Shown: in pieces, positions 7,140-7,947 of the stretch | Layout of the letters: each line of letters starts with the position of its first letter | Numbering within the stretch: the first letter of the stretch is position 1 | Origin: Cocleimonas sp. | GTDB lineage: Bacteria > Pseudomonadota > Gammaproteobacteria > Thiotrichales > Thiotrichaceae | NCBI GenBank assembly: GCA_023146675.1 | Contig: JAGLBQ010000225.1 | Location: 1-7,947, forward strand | Length of the DNA stretch: 7,947 nucleotides | Direction: 5' to 3' | Made by a program: the position numbers and the translations under genes | Notes under the pieces: model-generated | Told to the model about the DNA's origin: nothing | Database searches by the model: none | Seen by the model: only the letters and a program-made list of their open reading frames with translations

Positions 7140-7152
7140 GGAACATGTTCCT
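7139..7152. promoter_or_regulatory. Perfect 14-bp palindrome at the kinase gene stop codon
   Basis: AGGAACATGTTCCT is a perfect palindrome that begins on the last base of the TAA stop of the Wzc-like gene and ends 20 bases before the next ATG. As DNA it could be a site for a dimeric regulator. As RNA it can form only a short stem (AGGAA/UUCCU with a CAUG loop) and has no T-run, so it is not an intrinsic terminator. Confidence 0.4.
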
Positions 7153-7172
7153 AACACTAGAGAATTTAGATA

Positions 7173-7784
7173 ATGAAATGGAAGGCATTGCTATGGACGT
7201 TAGCACTATCCGTTATTATATTTTTTACATTGGTTTATCTAGGGATGAAATTCCAATGGGTAGATGCACTGCAAGACAAAAAGACGCTTGAGAATGAAAA
7301 AGTAGCCTTAGAAATCCCTAAAACTCCTCAAGCAGAAGCTGTAGAACCAAAATTGATCCATGAACAGCAACGTTCAGGAGAGTTGAATGCGGCTGATACG
7401 GGTGAAGGTAGCACGACAGAAAAAAGGGGAGGTACTCCAAAAGACACTAAAGCAGGATTTTCTCATTCCTTAATAGGTGAAGAAACACAATTGGTAGACT
7501 TTACAGGCATGCCATTAGAAATGGTTGTAGAAGAATGCCGTCGGATATCTAAAAAAGTTGGCATACCAGTCGAGCAATTTAATCAGTCAGTCAATGAGTG
7601 CGCAACGCGTAATTTTCAAGGGCGTACTTCAGATAATCCTGCCCGTTCACGTAATGTGCAAGCTAAGTTTAGAAAACAATGTAAAGACACTATTCCTGAG
7701 GAGCAACAAGCGTTGTTTTCACCTGAGGAAATGAAGTTATTGATTGATGAATGTGTAGCTGATTTGCATAAGAAAAAAAATTAG
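7173..7784 (+). CDS. Uncharacterised membrane-anchored protein with four cysteines
   Basis: I do not recognise this 203-residue protein. It starts with a short basic stretch and one hydrophobic helix (MKWKALLWTLALSVIIFFTLVYLG as residues 1-24). No cleavage site or lipobox is obvious, so it is probably a bitopic inner-membrane protein with its bulk in the periplasm. Residues 35-100 are polar, low-complexity linker rich in E, K, T and G. Residues about 105-200 look helical and carry four cysteines (C122, C143, C170, C194) in similar contexts such as VEECRRISKKVG, VNECATRNF, KQCKDTIPEE and IDECVADLHK, suggesting two disulfides or a repeated helical unit. An in-frame TAG at 7167-7169 fixes ATG 7173 as the first possible ATG; AGAG about 10 bases upstream is a weak ribosome site. 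The 33-bp gap after the Wzc-like gene suggests one operon and possibly a role in polysaccharide export. The foldback element begins right after its stop, which may have changed the last residues. Confidence 0.75.
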   Translation: MKWKALLWTLALSVIIFFTLVYLGMKFQWVDALQDKKTLENEKVALEIPKTPQAEAVEPKLIHEQQRSGELNAADTGEGSTTEKRGGTPKDTKAGFSHSLIGEETQLVDFTGMPLEMVVEECRRISKKVGIPVEQFNQSVNECATRNFQGRTSDNPARSRNVQAKFRKQCKDTIPEEQQALFSPEEMKLLIDECVADLHKKKN

Positions 7785-7785
7785 G

Positions 7786-7906
7786 GGTAGTGGGTCAGAT
7801 CTGTGATTTTAAAAAAAGAACTACAGAAAAATAAATATTAATTCAATGATCTGGATATTGTTTTCTGCTTTGAAATATCATAATTTCACAGATATGACCC
7901 ACTACC
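7786..7906. mobile_element. MITE-like foldback element with 21-bp terminal inverted repeats
   Basis: The left end (7786-7806, GGTAGTGGGTCA...CTGTGA) and right end (7886-7906) are inverted copies matching at 20 of 21 positions, with one G/T difference. An inner inverted pair CAGAAAA (7824-7830) and TTTTCTG (7861-7867) lies at nearly the same distance from each end, so most of the 121 bp can fold into one long hairpin. There is no room for a transposase; the interior is AT-rich and non-coding. AAATTA occurs directly outside on both sides (7778-7783 and 7907-7912), possibly a target duplication, with two extra Gs on the left. This fits a miniature inverted-repeat transposable element moved by a transposase encoded elsewhere, or a repeat of the kind mobilised by RAYT/Y1 transposases. 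In RNA it could act as a stem-loop 3' end for the operon. The family is not identified. Confidence 0.65.
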
Positions 7907-7918
7907 AAATTATTGGTA
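7903..7918. repeat. Small inverted repeat overlapping the right end of the foldback element
   Basis: TACCAA-ATTA-TTGGTA is a perfect 6-bp inverted repeat whose left arm is the end of the foldback element and whose right arm is flanking DNA. It may be chance, a terminator-like hairpin without a T-run, or a feature of the insertion target. Confidence 0.3.
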
Positions 7919-7947
7919 ACAAAGAACACTTATAAAGTCCCTACCTA

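Noticed and set aside
7139..7152. AGGAACATGTTCCT as a parS or LexA box
   Set aside because: Its arms GGAACA-TGTTCC are in the reverse order of the Pseudomonas-type parS (TGTTCC...GGAACA), and the GAAC/GTTC spacing of two bases does not match the four bases of Bacillus-type LexA boxes.
7145..7291. 48-codon open frame starting at ATG 7145 after AAGGA
   Set aside because: It overlaps the 203-residue frame out of phase, the AAGGA is too close to the ATG, and the peptide has no recognisable character.

Overview
The window looks like a piece of an AT-rich gammaproteobacterial chromosome. The Soj/Spo0J-type ParA and ParB resemble chromosomal proteins of low-GC gammaproteobacteria (Thiotrichales- or Methylococcales-like lineages are my guess), and the other proteins also read as Gram-negative. 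No rRNA, tRNA, CRISPR array or phage gene is visible.

Layout. Positions 1-2297 are a leftward block. It starts at 2297 with parA, continues after a 186-bp gap with parB, and then, one base after the parB stop, with a gene cut off by the left edge that looks like a BioF2/FemAB-type GNAT acetyltransferase. A 347-bp AT-rich spacer (2298-2644) separates this block from everything to the right, which reads rightward. The spacer holds nested inverted repeats, two DnaA-box-like words and a candidate promoter. To its right come a small DEDDh 3'-5' exonuclease (2645-3178), a YajR-type MFS transporter with a C-terminal YAM-like domain (about 3277-4641), a large Wzz/GNVR/BY-kinase fusion of the Wzc type for surface polysaccharide export (4776-7139), and a small membrane-anchored protein with four cysteines that I cannot assign (7173-7784). 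A 121-bp MITE-like foldback element (7786-7906) begins one base after that last stop codon.

How the genes fit together. ParA and ParB act together in chromosome origin segregation. The acetyltransferase-like gene is probably translated with parB, but its role is unknown. The Wzc-like protein and the small anchored protein are only 33 bp apart and probably form one transcription unit. The usual partners of a Wzc (Wza exporter, Wzb phosphatase, glycosyltransferases) are absent from the window. The exonuclease and MFS genes look like independent housekeeping genes.

Most worth a second look: the foldback element and its apparent effect on the neighbouring stop codon, the unassigned four-cysteine partner of the BY-kinase, the parB-GNAT coupling, the palindrome at the kinase stop codon, and the DnaA-box-like words beside parA. 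I see no clear evidence of a wholly new defence or mobile system.
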